The notes under the pieces are model-generated. The model did not search any database, had not been told where the DNA came from, and worked only from the letters and a program-made list of their open reading frames with translations. From Tubiluchus corallicola (Eukaryota > Priapulida > Priapulimorpha > Priapulimorphida > Tubiluchidae): 37,500 nt of DNA. Shown here in pieces: positions 1 to 12,959 of this stretch. How positions within the stretch are numbered: position 1 is the stretch's first letter; every line of letters begins with the position of its first letter. The stretch spans positions 1 to 37,500 of the forward strand of contig JAQGDQ010000247.1 of assembly GCA_030141605.1 (NCBI GenBank). The letters run 5' to 3'. A program made the position numbers and the translations under genes.

Positions 1-53
1 CAAAGAAGAAGAAGAAGAAGAAGAAGAAGAAGAAGAAGAAGAAGAAGAAGAAG
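1..53. repeat. (GAA)n microsatellite
   Basis: An almost pure AAG/GAA trinucleotide run opens the window; its left end is cut by the window edge. Confidence 0.95.
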
Positions 54-55
54 AG

Positions 56-305
56 AAGGAAACTCACTGGTGAGTAGGTTAATAAGTAATTACGTGAGAA
101 AGTGAATGAGATGAGTGAGTAACTTAGTAAGGAAGCCAGCAAGCAAGCAAGAAATAATTAAGTATAATCGATACGTAAGAACGTAGGCAAATAACTAAGT
201 AAGAAAGAAAGTAAGTAAGTAGGTAGGGCAGTAAGCAATTAAATAAATAAGTAGAACAGATATGTAAGATTTTTAACGTAAATAAGTGAATTAGTGAGTG
301 AGTGA

Positions 306-347
<42 letters not shown>

Positions 348-400
348 CCGAGTGCGTGAATGAGTATATGAGTAAGTTAGTGAGTGAGTAAGTAAAAAAA
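56..400. repeat. Degenerate GTAA/GTGA tetranucleotide array with (GT)n core
   Basis: Dense, diverged GTAA, GTGA, GCAA and GAAA tetramers surround a pure (GT)n run at about 311-346. The minus-strand open frame over this stretch (Thr-His and Leu-Thr rich) is only a translation of the repeat. Confidence 0.85.
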
Positions 401-413
401 GCAAGCAATTGAT

Positions 414-1400
414 TACTTAATTATGTAAAAATAAAACTAGAAATACCGAATCAGCTCCACAATCAAGCTTGTACACTTGCAACCATGACTGCCAAGCTAT
501 TACTAACTTACACGAACATTACCTGTGCCATACGCATGAACACTTGCAAGACGCCTTTGCGTGCAACACAGATAAAAAATCCACGAGAACAAACAAAAAT
601 GTGAAACAAACAACACAGAGTAAACAGCTGAACAACCAGCTCTCTGTAGCTATGCAAACTCGCGAGGTATTTCTTTCCTACAATATTTATTGTGAGAAAA
701 CAGGATATCTGTGATAAGAACATCCTAAAGATGACGATTACAGGTAATTTTATTTTACAAGTCTGCCGTGTTTAGTTTCATTTATATATCGATCTGTCAC
801 GTGACAAGTTGGTCCGCTTAAATGCACATAATATAGTCACCAATACAGCCCAGCCCATAAACTTCAATAGCAGCTTCAAATGATCTCTAAGATTTGGTCT
901 TTTGTTTATCTATATATTTAATTTTGTTCAAGTTTTATCATCTTCTTCTTTTTTCTTCTTTCTGCTGCATCATTTTTTCTTGTAATGTAATACCTTGACT
1001 TACAAGTTTCTGGATAATTACTACATTTTGTAGGGCGCATTTTGTGACTGTATACGCCTATAGATAAACTCCAATATTTTATTTCTGAATTTACTAACTT
1101 ACTGAAGATTCCTCACTATCTTTCTTGTGGCTGTAGAATCCGTGATTCTTTGAATCTCTGCTGCTTTTGCTATGGGCAGTCTAAAGTCAGTTAATAAACG
1201 CATAAATACAGTAAATTACACTCGGTCATAGTAGACAGCGGAGTACTCCAGGGGGCAGTGTTGACACTGCGCTGCTGTGTGACACAAAACAGAAAAATGT
1301 CGAACAACAGCTTAAAAAACAGCTAACAGCTTAACGGTGGCGCCTCCACTTAATTTACGTTGGTCAGTTTACAAAATTTGAACAAGCCGTTTATGTAATA
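414..1400. other. No gene seen
   Basis: AT-rich sequence with short chance frames on both strands. I see no splice-bounded coding block or recognisable repeat. Confidence 0.5.
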
Positions 1401-1406
1401 ATTTCA

Positions 1407-1832
1407 GTGGTAGTACGTGGAATTCCCGAGAAGGCCTCCGTTTCCGACAACGGGTGTTTTGCCGGACCCAACATCTTGATTTTTTCAAAATTTTGCAGAA
1501 AAAACATCTTAGCGGCGCATGTTGGGGGTCTTGAAAGAATTTATAGCTCTTTGGAAAGAGGAAGAATAGGACTATATGGTGGTGTGAATCTCTTTCGAGG
1601 ACGCCTCCAATGAGAGGAGCAGCTAGGATTTGATTGGAGGTTCCCTTTCAGACGATGCTCGCTTAGAGAAGTGCTGACTCAAAACCATTTTTCTGACATC
1701 ATTCTATTGCACTCTGCCTATGACTTAGCTTCAGCAGAAGCTGCTGGCTTTGCGCTAATGGTGATACCTAACGGACAATTAAAGTGTACGGATAATAAAC
1801 GAACACTGTGTAGGATGTTCACGCATTATTGA
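1407..1832 (+). pseudogene. Possible broken coding stretch, unknown family
   Basis: One plus-strand frame stays open for 142 codons apart from a single TGA at 1611-1613 and ends in TGA at 1830-1832. A splice-acceptor-like TAATTTCAG sits just before it, at about 1398-1406. The second half reads like protein (for example DIILLHSAYDLASAEAAG), but I recognise no domain. It could be a decayed exon, a transposon remnant, or chance. There is no neighbouring gene to anchor it. Confidence 0.2.
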
Positions 1833-2334
1833 TATTTATGAGAAAGATCTTCGGGGGGCATTGGCTAGTAATTTATTAATAATAAAAGTTTCATCTGTTT
1901 TTGTAAAAAACACATTCTTTTAAGACAAGTACTATCTTTATCAGAAACGAGGTCTTCTTAGGAACATGTTGTGCATTTAATGTGCAGATCCGTTTGAAAA
2001 ATATTTAGGCTTACAATTGAACACTGCAGACCATTTGGAAGTACATTTAATATATCTATAATTATTAATTACTTTATTTATATATGAAGAGGGACCGCCT
2101 ATTCAGTAGCTGACGTCCACCGTTATAACAAATTTGTGTCACGGCTCCAGAAGAAATTGAATCTAATTGATCACATAATTATATACCAACATACAATATA
2201 TATACAATATATAAATGCATTCACGCCTATATTAAATGTACTGAAGCCTGAAGCGTTCCATTGCAAGCCTAAAGGCTTTTCAAACGGGTCTGCTCATAAA
2301 GATCGTGTGTATAGATTTGAAGCGGTTTGGAAAG
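1833..2334. other. No gene seen
   Basis: AT-rich spacer; nothing supported. Confidence 0.5.
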
Positions 2335-2660
2335 GGAAAACAGTTTCAGTCTAAATTTGTAAACTAAATTCAAAAATAGGAAACCGCTTCAATTAAAATT
2401 TTTTATAAAGCCACACATTTGTAAACTAAATTTTAAACTAGGAAAACAGCTTCAATTAAAAATTTTATAAAGACACACATTTGAAAACTAAATTCAAAGC
2501 AGCAATGCTAAGAAAACAGTTTTAGTCTAAATTTATAAAGCCACGCATTTGCAAATCAATTCAAAGTACCTATGCTACTAAGAAAACAGTTGCAGTTCTA
2601 AATTTTACAAAGCCACATATTTGTAAGCTAAATTCAAAGCACCTATACTACTTTGCACAA
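2335..2660 (+). repeat. Degenerate tandem repeat, 62-72 bp period
   Basis: About 4.5 diverged copies. A marker (CCACACATTT and variants) recurs at about 2411, 2473, 2541 and 2613, each time followed by a GTAAACTAAATTCAAA-like block and an AGAAAACAGTT-like block. Period variation shows indels between copies. Confidence 0.75.
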
Positions 2661-2689
2661 ATATCATTCTACTAAAAAATTTCAAATCA

Positions 2690-3155
2690 AATACTAGGCA
2701 ACGCACCTGTCTGACAAAAACTAACTTTCTCACTTAGGCCGCTCACCTATCAAAGCTAAGTCTCCTGCGTCCCCACTTTCACCTGACGAAAGCTAGGTTT
2801 CTAGGCCCCCTTTAGCCTTCATTACACAGAGCACTTATGCATCTAAAGGCATCTTTAGACGCTAAAAATGACCAGTCCAGTAGCACTTACACACCCCATT
2901 CTGTCGTCATGCCAAACTACCCATATTGATTCGCCTTCTATAGTAATTTAGCCAGTTTTTTCCGACCCGGTAACAATGTGCATAATTACCATTCCGGCTT
3001 TTTCAATTACAACTGTAGCTGCTGCGAGGCGAGATCCAAGCGCAATACGGCGCACCGCGAGGGGGCATGGTCAGTGCTAACCTATTGATCACGTTACCTA
3101 GTAGATGTGACCAGTCGTGTACGGGGTTCCATTAACCTCTATCCTAGCTATTAAT
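2690..3155. other. No gene seen
   Basis: Slightly more GC-rich than its surroundings, but no coherent open frame or repeat was noticed. Confidence 0.45.
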
Positions 3156-3159
3156 CACC

Positions 3160-3453
3160 ATGGATGTAGCTGAAAACACCATCTCACAAAACGAGAAAAG
3201 CAGCAGGGGTATTGTTCATAATTTACCAGCATAGCAACTGCCTCCTCAACAAGATGATAAAATATTAAACGCAGAAAACTGGCGCTACCTAGGTGTAGAG
3301 AAAACACCATTGGCTATTGATGCCCTTGCTAGTGTGTTTGTGGCTAGCTTTATTGATGAGATTTCTTCATATGCGCGTTAGTATTTTTCTAATATCCGAG
3401 AGGCTAGTACAAGGTCCAGCGTTATAGCAGAACTATGCAAACAGTGGCTATAA
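3160..3453 (+). pseudogene. Protein-like frame with two premature stops
   Basis: From ATG 3160 one frame runs 97 codons to TAA 3451-3453, interrupted only by TAG at 3232-3234 and TAG at 3379-3381. The translation has the composition of a real soluble protein; segments include NAENWRYLGVEKTPLAIDAL and VFVASFIDEISSYAR, unlike the Ile/Lys/Phe/Asn-rich chance frames around it. The ATG has A at -3 context (CACCATGG). I do not recognise the family. The best reading is a decayed exon or retrocopy; transposon origin is equally possible. Confidence 0.35.
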
Positions 3454-4485
3454 CTGATATCGTAATGTAATCTTACTGAAATATCTTCTTCTAAATCAGC
3501 GGATTGCAGAGTTCCAGCAATCTATATCAATTGCTACCAATTTCGAACTGTCATCTAATAATTTTTCATCGTTATACTTGCATGGCGTTAATTATTAAAG
3601 TAATTTAATTTGAAGTTAATTTTTTTCAATGACAATCAAAGCGAAAAAAGTAACGTCCTATTTCAATGCACTAAACCTGTACTTCATTTAATATCCAAAT
3701 ACAGAACACGTTCTTTGTCTGAAGGAGTTTCTTCAGGGTGAAACTTCTACCTTCCCATTTGTAATTCCGTCTTAGTCTGGACGCCAAGTACCTGCCCATT
3801 CAATGCACAAGAAAACTCTTTACTTAATTAGCTGCTCTTTCTTATTACTTAAGCTAAAAAACTTGTCTTGAAATTTTGTGTCACCAATATACTGCCTTAT
3901 TGCACATAGGGCTTGCTTTAACAGTAACGCTGTATAAAACCTGTAAATTTAAACTCCTGCGATGACCGCTAGGCGCAATCATTTTAACGATAAGTCATTT
4001 GAAACAAGTTTAGATAACATTGCGTAAAGTTTGAAAAAATAATCAGCGTATTCGCAGCACACTCTTCACTAATAAGCAAAAGTATAAATTACTGCCTCTT
4101 GTCAAAAAGATTAAAGGTTCGTTTTTGGTGACTCAGTGGTGCACACTGGGAAGATGAGTCAGCGACATTTTACTAGTTGGCGTAAATTTTCTTTTCTAGT
4201 TACAAAAGTCTTTCAAACATGTAATCGTAATGGTGAGTAACATGACGTTGTGTAGACAGCCTTCTGGAACGTACATTAAAATTGCTTTTTCTTCCCCTTG
4301 AAGCACCAAAATTTGGAAAAAAAGTTTATAATGCATCGATCGATGATCAATGTATCAATGTGTGAAACATATGTCACTACACATATTTAAATTTGACTTA
4401 GGTTTATTGATGCCAATCTGTTAAAGCTTAGAATCCTCAAAATCGAAAGCAGCTTATAAATAAATCTTACTGAACAGTTTTTTCT
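3454..4485. other. No gene seen
   Basis: AT-rich spacer. A TGACTCAGTGG string at about 4128 resembles a pol III A box, but no B box follows at tRNA distance. Confidence 0.45.
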
Positions 4486-4488
4486 TAA

Positions 4489-4620
4489 AGGAAAACAGGA
4501 TATTTTTTCACGCAAGTCATTCTTGAAAATATAGTATGTTCGCATTCAATTTTCATAAGGCACAGTTATGGTTTAAAATTGTGTCCGGTTTTTCTTTAAC
4601 CAATCATGAAAATACAGCAT
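4489..4620 (+). repeat. Partial third copy of dispersed repeat family 1
   Basis: It starts with the same AAAGGAAAACAGGAT-type sequence followed by a TTTTTTCA block as the copies at 5142 and 22327. It also contains a TTTAAAATTGTGTCCGG block (about 4575) that recurs near 22915. Only the left part is alignable by eye. Confidence 0.45.
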
Positions 4621-5141
4621 GAACTTCCGTTTCAGTTTCAAACATAATAGGGAATCTGTGTACTCGTAAAAACATTTTCGGTTACGTAATATTAACTTGC
4701 AAAAACGTTCAAGACTTCACCAACTTGTATATCATTTCACGGTTTTACCAACTGATTACTTTAGACCAAACCAAGAAGCACTTGTAGCAATTTAATGAAG
4801 CCATGTTAAGTACGCGTGCCTACATCCGCACACGCTTATGGTACGTAAGCAAGAGCAATACAGCTAATGGACGTTTGCGAAATAAAACCAAATTTTATTA
4901 TTAATTAACAATTTAGAGTTCTACGTGAAACAGATTTTAAATTTTTTCTATGAGTATGTTAGAATTTGACAGGAAATCGTTTTCCAGTAAACAAAAAATG
5001 TTAAAAAATAAATAATACTAGGTCAAGCTTATGAAATTGCAATTCTAAAATTCGTTGTATCTTGGAATTTTGAAAATGGAATAAAGTTGGTAGTATAACA
5101 TATCATAATTGTAGTATTTACTATTACAAATACTTTTTATT

Positions 5142-5590
5142 AAAGGAAGACAGGATGAGTTTTCTCATATACTACTCCATTTTCAAGTCTGATAAAAAGC
5201 ATACATTTTAACAGAATTGATACTGCAAAAATGTTTCTGATAATTAAATAATAGATTGAAAACTTAATTAACGATGGGCGAGCCCAACTGCTGATGACAT
5301 CACAAACGAATATAATTTTCGACAACAAAAATATTCCACGAGCGTTTTGCACGTGTTTGTGAAAGTGAAAATTGAAGTACAGTGCTACTGTACGATATTC
5401 AGTGTGTCGTACTAAAACTTACACAAGTTTTAAGATAAAAATTCAAATTTTAAATTTACTGCTGCGCTCACGGATGAGCAGTCGAACGTGTGCAGTTCGT
5501 TACTGAACCGAGAGGTACAGCACCTGTTTTTTGTGCATTGCGTTTCCGAAATGCAGGCGCTAGTGTCCGTCTAACATGCGAACGGTGAAA
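5142..5590 (+). repeat. Dispersed repeat family 1, copy A
   Basis: Aligns by eye over about 450 bp, same orientation, with 22327-22790. Shared blocks include CCCAACT..TGATGACATCAC, a CACGTGTTTG block and GAAGTACAG..GCTACTGTAC, the last an inverted repeat (arms GTACAGT and ACTGTAC). No coding capacity is evident and no terminal repeats were recognised, so the class is unknown. Confidence 0.75.
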
Positions 5591-5639
5591 TGCGTGTAAG
5601 AGCAAACTACCTTATTGGACTCTTAAGCTAATGAAATTA

Positions 5640-5945
5640 TGGCGCCCCCTCAGAGCGAAGAACTCTGTAACTCGCCCGCGCCCGTGTTGAATATTTTTTT
5701 ACTCTCAACATATTTTAGCGACATTTACATAGTTTGAACTAAGCTTATTGCAAATTCTTTAAATAAACTAAAATAACTATCTTTTATTTGTCAATAAAAA
5801 TATTCTTTAACAAATACCCCCATTTTACTATTTTATTGCAAACCAAATTAGCGCAAACGTAGTGATTTTTTTAACAAATGTTACCAAAGCTTGAGAGGCC
5901 AGAGGCTGCAGTCTAAACCATGTCTACAGGACAATCCAACCCTAT
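5640..5945 (+). repeat. Dispersed repeat family 2, compact copy
   Basis: Positions about 5755-5815 match 20265-20341 nearly base for base (including the GTCAATAAAAATATTCTTTAA block). The AAGCTTGAGAGGCC block near 5888 recurs near 20847. The second copy is expanded by about 450 bp of inserted sequence. No coding capacity seen. Confidence 0.7.
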
Positions 5946-6162
5946 ACGTAAGTTGTACACGTATATTAGGACAGACTTCTGAGGCCAATCGATTAAGAAC
6001 ATTTAACATTATAATGTTATTTATAGGTGTGACAGTACTGAGTTTACTACTTATGTTTGGTCACGAGTTACTCTGATCGTGGTTTCTGAACGGCAAGCAA
6101 GCTAAACGCCTTCAAGATGATAAAAAGAAAAGGACACTTGCACTGCATTTTTTCGGAATTCC

Positions 6163-6176
6163 GTCTCCATGGTAAC
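6163..6176 (+). promoter_or_regulatory. RFX X-box, full consensus match
   Basis: GTCTCCATGGTAAC fits the known RFX X-box consensus RYYNYY-N2-RRNRAC at every constrained position and is close to the ideal palindrome. It lies in a locally GC-rich patch, 48 bp before the ATG of the small frame at 6225, the usual place for X-boxes of ciliary genes. Confidence 0.5.
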
Positions 6177-6224
6177 GGGGCGTGCCTTGCATCTTGGGCA
6201 ATCGAGGAATCTGCATTAATCGCA

Positions 6225-6485
6225 ATGACGGAAAGAGTGGTTCTGCGTAAATTACTCAGCGTCCAGCAGCAGGAGAGATTAGAATGCAGCGCTAGCAAGG
6301 GATTTGATCAACGTCCGGCGAATGGTAAGGGGTTAGAATGGAAAGAGATGGCCGCTACAGTTCGAAACGCGGCGACCATTTTGCAGAGTATAAAGTTACA
6401 AACCACTCACACAAAACAAATAAGATATCAAAGTATAGAGAAGCAAGTAGCAAGCTGCTACGAGTATTCGATTATGTCGATTTAG
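6225..6485 (+). CDS. Candidate small protein or first exon behind an X-box
   Basis: From ATG 6225 (G at -3) the frame encodes 86 aa, ending at TAG 6483-6485. The first 33 residues look most protein-like: a basic, Gln/Glu-rich helix (MTERVVLRKLLSVQQQERLE) followed by a Ser/Gly segment. A good splice donor, AATG|GTAAGG, lies at 6324/6325 in phase 1, so the true product could be a first exon of 100 nt joined to exons I could not find; reading through instead gives a second helical segment (WKEMAATVRNAATILQSIK). The region is more GC-rich than its flanks. An AATAAA occurs at 6789-6794. I recognise no family. The X-box would suggest a cilium-related role, which is inference only. Confidence 0.35.
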   Translation: MTERVVLRKLLSVQQQERLECSASKGFDQRPANGKGLEWKEMAATVRNAATILQSIKLQTTHTKQIRYQSIEKQVASCYEYSIMSI

Positions 6486-6489
6486 CGTG

Positions 6490-9400
6490 GTCATTCGATA
6501 CTTTAGAAGTAGGCTATCTTTTGTATGTACGTTTCGTAAAATATTCCCCATAGTGTACATGGACAACTCAGCATCTCTAAAACAGTAACAACTCTCTGCA
6601 TAACTGATTCGTTAGCTTGGATTCCAAACAAAAGATAGCGTCGTTCTAGTAGTTGTAGTCTCTAATTTTAGTTGGCATATAAAAAAAACGCCGGATACGG
6701 GGCACAGAACTATGGTCTGGAAAGACTGGTCACAGTTATCGTTATGATAGATTTAAAACCGTTCAATGCTTTCTACATTTGCTCGAAAAATAAAGAGGTT
6801 AGTGAAATTTGCAAATCGCTCAACCGGAAGTCATTCTCGCACAAATTCAGGTTCGTGTTTGTGGAGGGAGTTAAAGAAACATTTGTGAAAGACCTACAAA
6901 AAATTGCCATTGTTGGTAAAAAGTCATGTATCTCTTTAATTGAATAATGCGCATGCGCGGCACACAGAAATTTGCGGAATGCAAACAATACTCAAATTTT
7001 TGTTTACCTCAACAGCGGGCTCTGTAAAAGAAGCAATTATTTTTTAAAAGCAACCGATTCTTTTCAGATCACCGAGTGGATCAAAATACTGAGCAATAGT
7101 TTCAGGCAATTATATAGAGGGCGCCATGTGCCAACTCGATTATTGATTGTGATTGACCAGCGGTCAGTGGGCAATAATGACCGGTTTCGTGTGCAGAATT
7201 TATGCATTTTTATTATACTCCTATACTCCAATAGCTCACATGTGTTTGAAATTGCAAGCTATATGCTTTTGTAATAGCAATGTATGAAAGTTCAGGCTAT
7301 TATTATACTGTATGAATGTGTACGACATTTTTTCTAATTTCCAAGATGGACTAATTCAAAATGGCGTATAATGAAACGCTATCGTAGGCCTACAATAAAC
7401 CAGTCAACGAGTAAAAGTTTAAAGTTGAAAAAGTAGGCTGCAAATATTCTAAAATACTGATTTTTCAATAAAAATTTAGGATTATAGGCTTTATTATAAT
7501 AGGAAAATAATGATGTAGGCTTACTATTATAATTACTGTCTACATTCTTGTTTTGTTGAAATCATCATTATTATTATTATCATCATCATCATATGCCCGT
7601 TACGTCTACTGTAGACATTAAGCAGGTAAAATTCTAAAATAAACGAAATCTGCCCTCAAGATCAGTAAGCACGGCAGTAATTCAGCAAAAAACTAGACAC
7701 TGCTATGCCAGTGGCTTGTCAGCACCACTTCCGAACCACACCTGATTTTGTTCAAATGCATGTTAATTTATACAGGAGTCAATTTAAGCCTACTGTGTTA
7801 AAAATACAGATTATTCATATGCTAATGGTGGGGAGTATTATTAAAATACTATAAAAAAGTGAGAATTTTTTTAGTTACGTTGTGTATAGGTTTTTCGTAC
7901 TTCAGCTGTATACATATATATATACATTGACGTCACGAGGTATTATTTGTACTTGTTCGTCATTAATTATTTAATGTTTATTACCTGTATAGGGTAACGA
8001 TCGTAACGCACCTGTATTGCCAAACTTAATTGACTTTGACACAGGTATATACTGCATATAAACTGGACTGGGTACTCAGAGTGTGGTAATAATGATGCTG
8101 TATAGGGGCAAATGTGTGCTCCAGCCTTTACGCTGGAGTAAGGCGACATTAACTTGATTAATTATATTCGTCGTAAAAATTATTAATTTAATTACCTTTA
8201 AGCCTAAATTCGCATGCTATTACTTTTTTAAACCATCTTCAGCGAAAAACAGACAATTTCCAAAATCAAAAAATATCATAAAAATATCACAAAATAAGTG
8301 AATTGAACAACAATAGCTAACGTCACTTTTTCATTCAATTTAATTTTATTTACGGTGATTTCCATTATCGTAGATTGGTAAACTCGGTACATCTTTGTCC
8401 AATGGAAAGGACAAATCACTTAGCGTGTTGGGTTTATCTTACTGTCATCACTGAAGCTTAGATAAATGTAACAAAGAAAGTTCCAAAAAAACTGTCTATG
8501 AAGCATAAGTCATTTATTTCACATTGCACATTTACAATAGTTACAATATCTAGTGAAAGGGCCTATAATGAACATAATACAAATAAGAAAAGCCTCAAAC
8601 ACGGTTCACCTATATACGAATGTAAATGTGTTGCGGGAAATCAAAAAGCAGGGCTTGTTAGATTGTCCCACACAGTGATAGAAAAAAAGTAATGGAAATA
8701 ATCTGAAAATTTAAAGTGAACCGTATGATAAAAAAAAATTAGTACTTAAATGGAATGATGAATCTCATATATGAGATGATATAAAAGATAGAAAGACTAT
8801 TATTTGTTAATAGTATGTAAAATTAAGATAACTTTATTAAGATACCTGTATTAAGATACGAAATAGTTATATAGTTAATTTTCATCAGCGCTATATAGAA
8901 ATTTTTAGGCGCCGTGACAGCCGCCATTGATTGAATTGAAGATTATGATGTAACTGCAGGACTTCGTGAGTTTTTGGCATCGTAGCTTTAAGTAAGCACG
9001 CGCCGCTTAAACTAATTCAAACTTCTGAAGCTTATCTAGTGTTCGTGCAACATTATCACAAAGCTAGTTATCTAATGTTTTGTAAAAATTTATTATGACA
9101 TGCAGTGCACAGTTTTTCTTAAGGCGATCAACGCTCCCCATACCAATGAAATAAGTCAAACTTCCCAGAAAGGTTTGGCCTTTTCTTTTAGCAGAGAATA
9201 GCTGTAGGTAAATTTTCAAGAAGCGTGTACAGTGTATATACCTTTCCATACCTATGCAGTTCGATCAATACGACAATAAGTACAATTTTCGCATTAATGT
9301 GTTCAGAAATTTATGGTAAATAGCGACAATTAAAGCTAGTTTATTTACGACGCAGAACAAACAACAATATATATATATATACCTACTTCCCTATAATAAA

Positions 9401-10660
9401 TCTTATACGCAGTCGACTGAAATCTAATATCTCTTCTATCACATTTCCTGCTCGCTTCTAGTTTCAGATGTGGAGGAGATTCGAGGTTAAAAAAAGAAAA
9501 AATAACATCTTTTTCTGTGATATGTCTAACCGCTTTTGCCAACAAGACGTTTTTCCCAAATGTATAATAGTGACAAACTATTTCCGGTGTTGTGCGAATT
9601 TAAGTCGGTGATTAAGTCGGGTTTAAGTCGATGATTTGATCGGTCACGTTGCTGAAAACGGCTACATACACAAATTGTTTTCAAAATTGATAAACATAAT
9701 TCGATGCGTATGAAAAGCTTAAAAAGTGCAGCCATTAAAATAAACGATGTTTAAACATATCACCGGGCATGACTTACACTTCAATAGTCAGCCAGTGGGC
9801 AAATCTTTTTGCATTTTTGCAACTTAGCTGCTATACAATTTCATTGAACATGCTAACATGCTCTCTGTGCATTTTTCTCAAAATTAATAATACTGATTAC
9901 GGTATGAATTAAACCTTACGTAAATTATGTACCAACAGTTGAATTTACATTAATTTTTTATTATTGTCATAATGATTATAATTTTTTTATTACCGTGTTA
10001 CATGTATAATGAAGTGTGACTCATCAGAACCATCAAGAGCACCTAGCAAATAATTTACTGGAATAATATTTTACAATTTTGCCTTGCCTTCTGTTCTATT
10101 GCTGACAATGGTTTGTAATTTAACGTAGAGCATTTCACAATTATGTTTTTACTTGTGTTTTTGAATAATGTGTCTTTTGTTCGATTTAGATTTTGCCAAT
10201 GTATTCTGTGATTGAAGTATTTGCTTAATAAAATTGAATTGCATTGTGCGCTTGTAAAACTTTAAACCTTAAACTTAACACTGATGTTCGAGTTCCATTT
10301 TCTCGTTTTTTAATCAACTTTTCGGTGACTGTGTTTAATTCTCACAAAATATTTGTTTTTTTTATTTATTGCACATAATTTTTACAGAAGACTTACACAG
10401 AAATAAAAAATATTAAGAACTAATACATGCACGAGGTATACGGCAAAAGTATAAAGAACAGACCTATAACAGCTATACAAACGAGTTCAGATTAATAGTT
10501 TATTCCACTAAGATATGTCAAATATGGTAGATCGAATGGGACCGTATTTTGCAGCGGAAAAAAGGCGATTCTAAATTCTTTTGCTAAAATTTTCATAAAT
10601 TCAAACCCCTTTCTTCAACTCTATTTGGAACAGAAATAACTCTTTTTGACTTAACCCTAT
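6490..10660. other. Long stretch without a supported gene
   Basis: AT-rich sequence. An open frame at 6672-6947 (about 91 codons, preceded by CTAATTTTAG) is the longest candidate, but it has no recognisable domain and no good start. A short palindrome (ATCTCATATATGAGAT) lies near 8764, and short TA runs lie at about 7912 and 9367. Positions 8915-8960 carry an AGCCGCCATT motif of the kind seen in some promoters, with no gene attached. Confidence 0.4.
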
Positions 10661-10670
10661 CACAAAAGCA

Positions 10671-10676
10671 TTTATT
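10671..10676 (-). terminator. Possible poly(A) signal
   Basis: AATAAA on the minus strand, 125 bp beyond the last exon-like block of the broken minus-strand gene at 10801-11280. Confidence 0.2.
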
Positions 10677-10800
10677 CGATAAAAGACTGTTTGTCCTGCA
10701 AGCCTAGTGCGTACTTGTGCTTTCTATATACAGTAAATATACAGTCAGCATCATAGCTAAAACAAAGCCTTAATTTATAAACGTTCTGTCCACACCTTAC

Positions 10801-11280
10801 CTGGAAAGTGCTCATACAGCAGGTAATAATGAATCTATTCACCATCTGTCCCGTCCAAAATAACTGGAACAACAACTGCTAGCGGGATATACACCGAAAA
10901 CTATCACATAAAATTATAGCTGCTATGTCCGGTTAAAATCAAAAGCTCAAAAACAGTTCCATAACTTACAACGCCTGGAACTCGGCGAATGTACAGTAGC
11001 ACACAATAAATACGCTCATATCATCATTCTCAATCAGGAAATTGTTGTCAAACAGTGGCAGCTGGCAGTGGTCATCGTACAGAACTGACCGGTCTTGGCC
11101 GTCATGCAATAAGTATTCGCTTGTGCCTGTGCTTGGACACTCCTCCAGCGCATGGACGATTACGTCCAGCGACTGCACTCCCTGACCTGCGTGCTAATGC
11201 TGTTCTTGGTCAGCGAGTCAGTGATCTCGCGCTGGACAGTGAATGCCTGCTGTTCTAATATGCGCGTTTGCTCCCGCAAA
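10801..11280 (-). pseudogene. Disabled multi-exon gene fragment, unknown family
   Basis: Two exon-like blocks, GC-richer than the surroundings. Block 1 (11280-10970) follows a strong acceptor (TTTTTTTTCAG) and ends at a strong donor (GTAAGT, 10969). Its first part encodes a charged coiled-coil-like stretch (REQTRILEQQAFTVQREITD). The frame is then lost near 11190-11175 and a second frame continues to the donor with acidic, protein-like sequence (SLDVIVHALEECPSTGTSEY and on). The block is 311 nt, one short of the multiple of three that its phase-2 ends need, as expected for a 1-nt deletion. Block 2 (about 10892-10801, donor CAG|GTAAGG) reads VVPVILDGTDGE, an in-frame TAG, then IHYYLLYEHFP. One frameshift and one stop argue for a pseudogene; an assembly error is possible. 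Family not recognised. Confidence 0.4.
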
Positions 11281-11289
11281 CTGAAAAAA

Positions 11290-12273
<984 letters not shown>

Positions 12274-12359
12274 CATTATTTTGAAAGAAAAGCTCATCAA
12301 CACCCACGCGAAGTGCTCGTCTGACGTGTGCATATTCCACCAAACCGGGTTTTAACCTA

Positions 12360-12950
12360 TTCATGTTTAAGCACCCGTTTCAGTGGCACGTGGGCCCAAG
12401 TAGAAATCTGTTTACTCTTGTGATCAACAAACTTGACGCTAGGGGGCGGGACCGAAATGCTGTTCTAAAAAGTTGATAGACAAAAAAATCATTTTACTTG
12501 AAACTGAAGAAGAAATTTAAGCTGTAGCTGTGTACAATTTAGGTGACGATTTAGATTTCAATAAGTATAATAAGAATTAATTTAAATGACAAAAAAATTG
12601 GTGAATTTTTTTAAATGGGCTGCATAATTTCATTTTTCGCCTATTTTGCTAATTCCTCAAGGTATAAAATATTAAAATATAGGTATTACTGTTACACTTT
12701 TACACTTTTACTTTTACTTTATACTATCATAAGTACAAAAAACATAGTTTTCTATCGGAAAATCAGTACTTTTCTCCTAATGTTTCTCGTGTTCTTAATT
12801 TATTTTTACCAAGCTGTTTTTACACAACAAATCGAAAACGCCAAAATAAATTATTAATTAGCGAAAACTGAGCTACCTAAACTCATTTATCATTGAAATC
12901 GTTTGAACCACTTGGTCACGTGACTAGCTTCATGCGATTCTAATCAAAGA
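12360..12950. other. No gene seen
   Basis: Contains a short GC-richer patch (12380-12450) and then AT-rich spacer. No supported feature. Confidence 0.4.
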
Positions 12951-12959
12951 ACGTAGGAG

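Noticed and set aside
4120-4160. tRNA gene starting at an A-box-like string
   Set aside because: No B box or acceptor-stem pairing downstream.
6672-6947. 91-codon plus-strand frame as a gene or second exon of 6225
   Set aside because: Phase does not fit the donor at 6324 (immediate stop in phase 1), it starts at a non-ATG codon, and no motif is recognised.
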